This document shows positions 63,274 to 64,000 of a stretch of 64,000 nt of DNA, piece by piece. Source of the stretch: an uncultured Bacilli bacterium (GTDB lineage: Bacteria; Bacillota_I; Bacilli_A; RFN20; CAG-826); contig CALWDE010000003.1 of NCBI GenBank assembly GCA_944376605.1, positions 186,001 to 250,000 of the forward strand, in the 5' to 3' direction. The first letter of the stretch is position 1, and the number at the start of each line of letters is the position of its first letter. The position numbers were made by a program, and so were the translations under genes. The notes under the pieces were generated by a model. That model made no database searches, was not told where the DNA came from, and saw only the letters and a program-made list of their open reading frames with translations.

Positions 63274-64000
63274 ATGAGAATTAGAAATCTTTATTTCTAT
63301 TTCATCTTACTAGGTCTAGTATCTAGTCTCTGTCTACCTCACGAATTCTCCTCTTTAACTGAAACGGCAAACTCCTTTTCAGTAACACGTAAAAATGAAG
63401 CACCCGACACAAGCGTTAAACAAGACGCTTTTGAGACTGGAGACGGAACTCCTGGGATTGATTATACCTATGAATATTATGGTAAAAACGGTGAAGTTCT
63501 TGCCTCTAGTGATGACTATATTCCTTCTATTCAACCTATGTACGCACAAGATAAATATGAAGATAATGACGATTTATCTTCAGCAAGGTACTTTAATCAA
63601 GGCTTTCAGCCCGATTCGATGCAACCGTTTTACTCATTCCGCTATAACATCAGTGGAACAATAAGTAGAAAAGGTTGGTGGTTATGGGAAACTCCGGATC
63701 GCGATTTTTATGGATTTCATACCTCCGGAGCCGGTATGTTAACAGCCGATTTAAATTCAATTCCAAGTAATTGTGACTACGACCTAAATTTGTATTACTT
63801 ACCTAACAACCCAACGTCCAGCCCATCGCAAAGCATTTTGGTCGATACAAGCACCAATACGCAATCAATTGCACAAACCGAGGGGGTTTCTAAAATTTTT
63901 GTTGAAGCTGTTTTTGCAATAGTCGAAGTATATTCTAAAAACGACCAAACCTGGAACGATACAGATTCATATAATCTGACCGTAGCTTTTACAAATTCCA
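63274..64000 (+). CDS. Secreted protein with a PPC-like domain, 3' end outside the window
   Basis: An open frame of 242 codons that runs off the window. AAAGGAG and a TATAAT lie upstream. The N-terminus (MRIRNLYFYFILLGLVSS) is a signal peptide, possibly followed by cleavage near residue 30. Residues of about 88-170 (YEDNDDLSSARYFN, then YNISGTI, PDRDFYGFHTSGAGML and CDYDLNLYYLP) follow the plan of the pre-peptidase C-terminal (PPC) beta-sandwich domain, often found in exported peptidases and surface proteins. Downstream sequence is Thr/Ser/Asn-rich. Function is unknown; no catalytic domain is visible yet. Confidence 0.7.
   Translation, partial: MRIRNLYFYFILLGLVSSLCLPHEFSSLTETANSFSVTRKNEAPDTSVKQDAFETGDGTPGIDYTYEYYGKNGEVLASSDDYIPSIQPMYAQDKYEDNDDLSSARYFNQGFQPDSMQPFYSFRYNISGTISRKGWWLWETPDRDFYGFHTSGAGMLTADLNSIPSNCDYDLNLYYLPNNPTSSPSQSILVDTSTNTQSIAQTEGVSKIFVEAVFAIVEVYSKNDQTWNDTDSYNLTVAFTNS

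Noticed and set aside
63395-63664. 89-codon frame inside the PPC-like gene
   Set aside because: It is a shadow frame of the longer signal-peptide-bearing ORF that starts at 63274 and has AAAGGAG upstream.

Overview
The window is a gene-dense, low-GC chromosomal segment of a bacterium from class Bacilli (Firmicutes). The placement rests on the DnaB/DnaI helicase-loading pair, MutS2, RNase HIII, T-box control of four aminoacyl-tRNA synthetase units, and the order lon-engB and dnaE-polA-mutM-coaE. The standard genetic code fits: TGA ends genes and every tryptophan I checked is TGG. The division cluster keeps mraZ, rsmH, a one-helix protein, ftsA and ftsZ but has none of the peptidoglycan genes usually between them. 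That recalls wall-poor, Mollicutes-like lineages such as uncultured gut relatives, but the assignment is an inference.

Layout. 0-10 kb (minus strand): T-box valS, a phosphodiesterase-like protein, engB, lon under a CIRCE-like operator, trigger factor, an unknown protein and a HAD phosphatase. 10-16.4 kb: DUF1893 gene, tRNA-Arg(TCT), uvrC-mutS2, and divergent rnhC. 16.3-30.7 kb (minus): YgjP-like peptidase, SpoU methyltransferase, T-box pheS-pheT, a YceD-like gene, mraZ-rsmH-small TM, ftsA-ftsZ, then T-box ileS-lspA-rluD. 30.7-45.6 kb: DUF523 protein with a basic tail, a frameshifted ECF transporter S component, a sugar-ABC ATPase, a PucR-type regulator with a GH13 glucosidase, a heterodimeric ABC exporter, an XRE regulator, and a glycogen operon (glgB-glgP) carrying a dUTPase and a membrane protein. 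45.7-60.5 kb: ackA-nrnA, dnaE-polA-mutM::coaE, convergent dnaB-dnaI, then pfkA-pyk-glk. 60.5-64 kb: a non-coding or decayed stretch, T-box thrS, and a secreted protein cut by the window edge.

Together these genes cover translation (synthetases, EngB, rRNA modification), protein quality control, DNA replication and repair, division, and fermentative sugar use. The sugar genes suggest alpha-glucan uptake and hydrolysis, glycogen storage, glycolysis and acetate formation. Two carbohydrate promoters carry CcpA/LacI-type operator sequences.

The most striking signal is promoter architecture. At least seven transcription units have a -10 hexamer ending exactly six bases before the start codon, which predicts leaderless mRNAs. 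Other units use normal leaders with Shine-Dalgarno sequences. Other notable points are a MutM-CoaE fusion, a lysine in the FtsZ tubulin-signature loop, an FtsA without an evident membrane-targeting tail, a DnaE with a degenerate PHP domain, and the one-base frameshift in the ECF gene.
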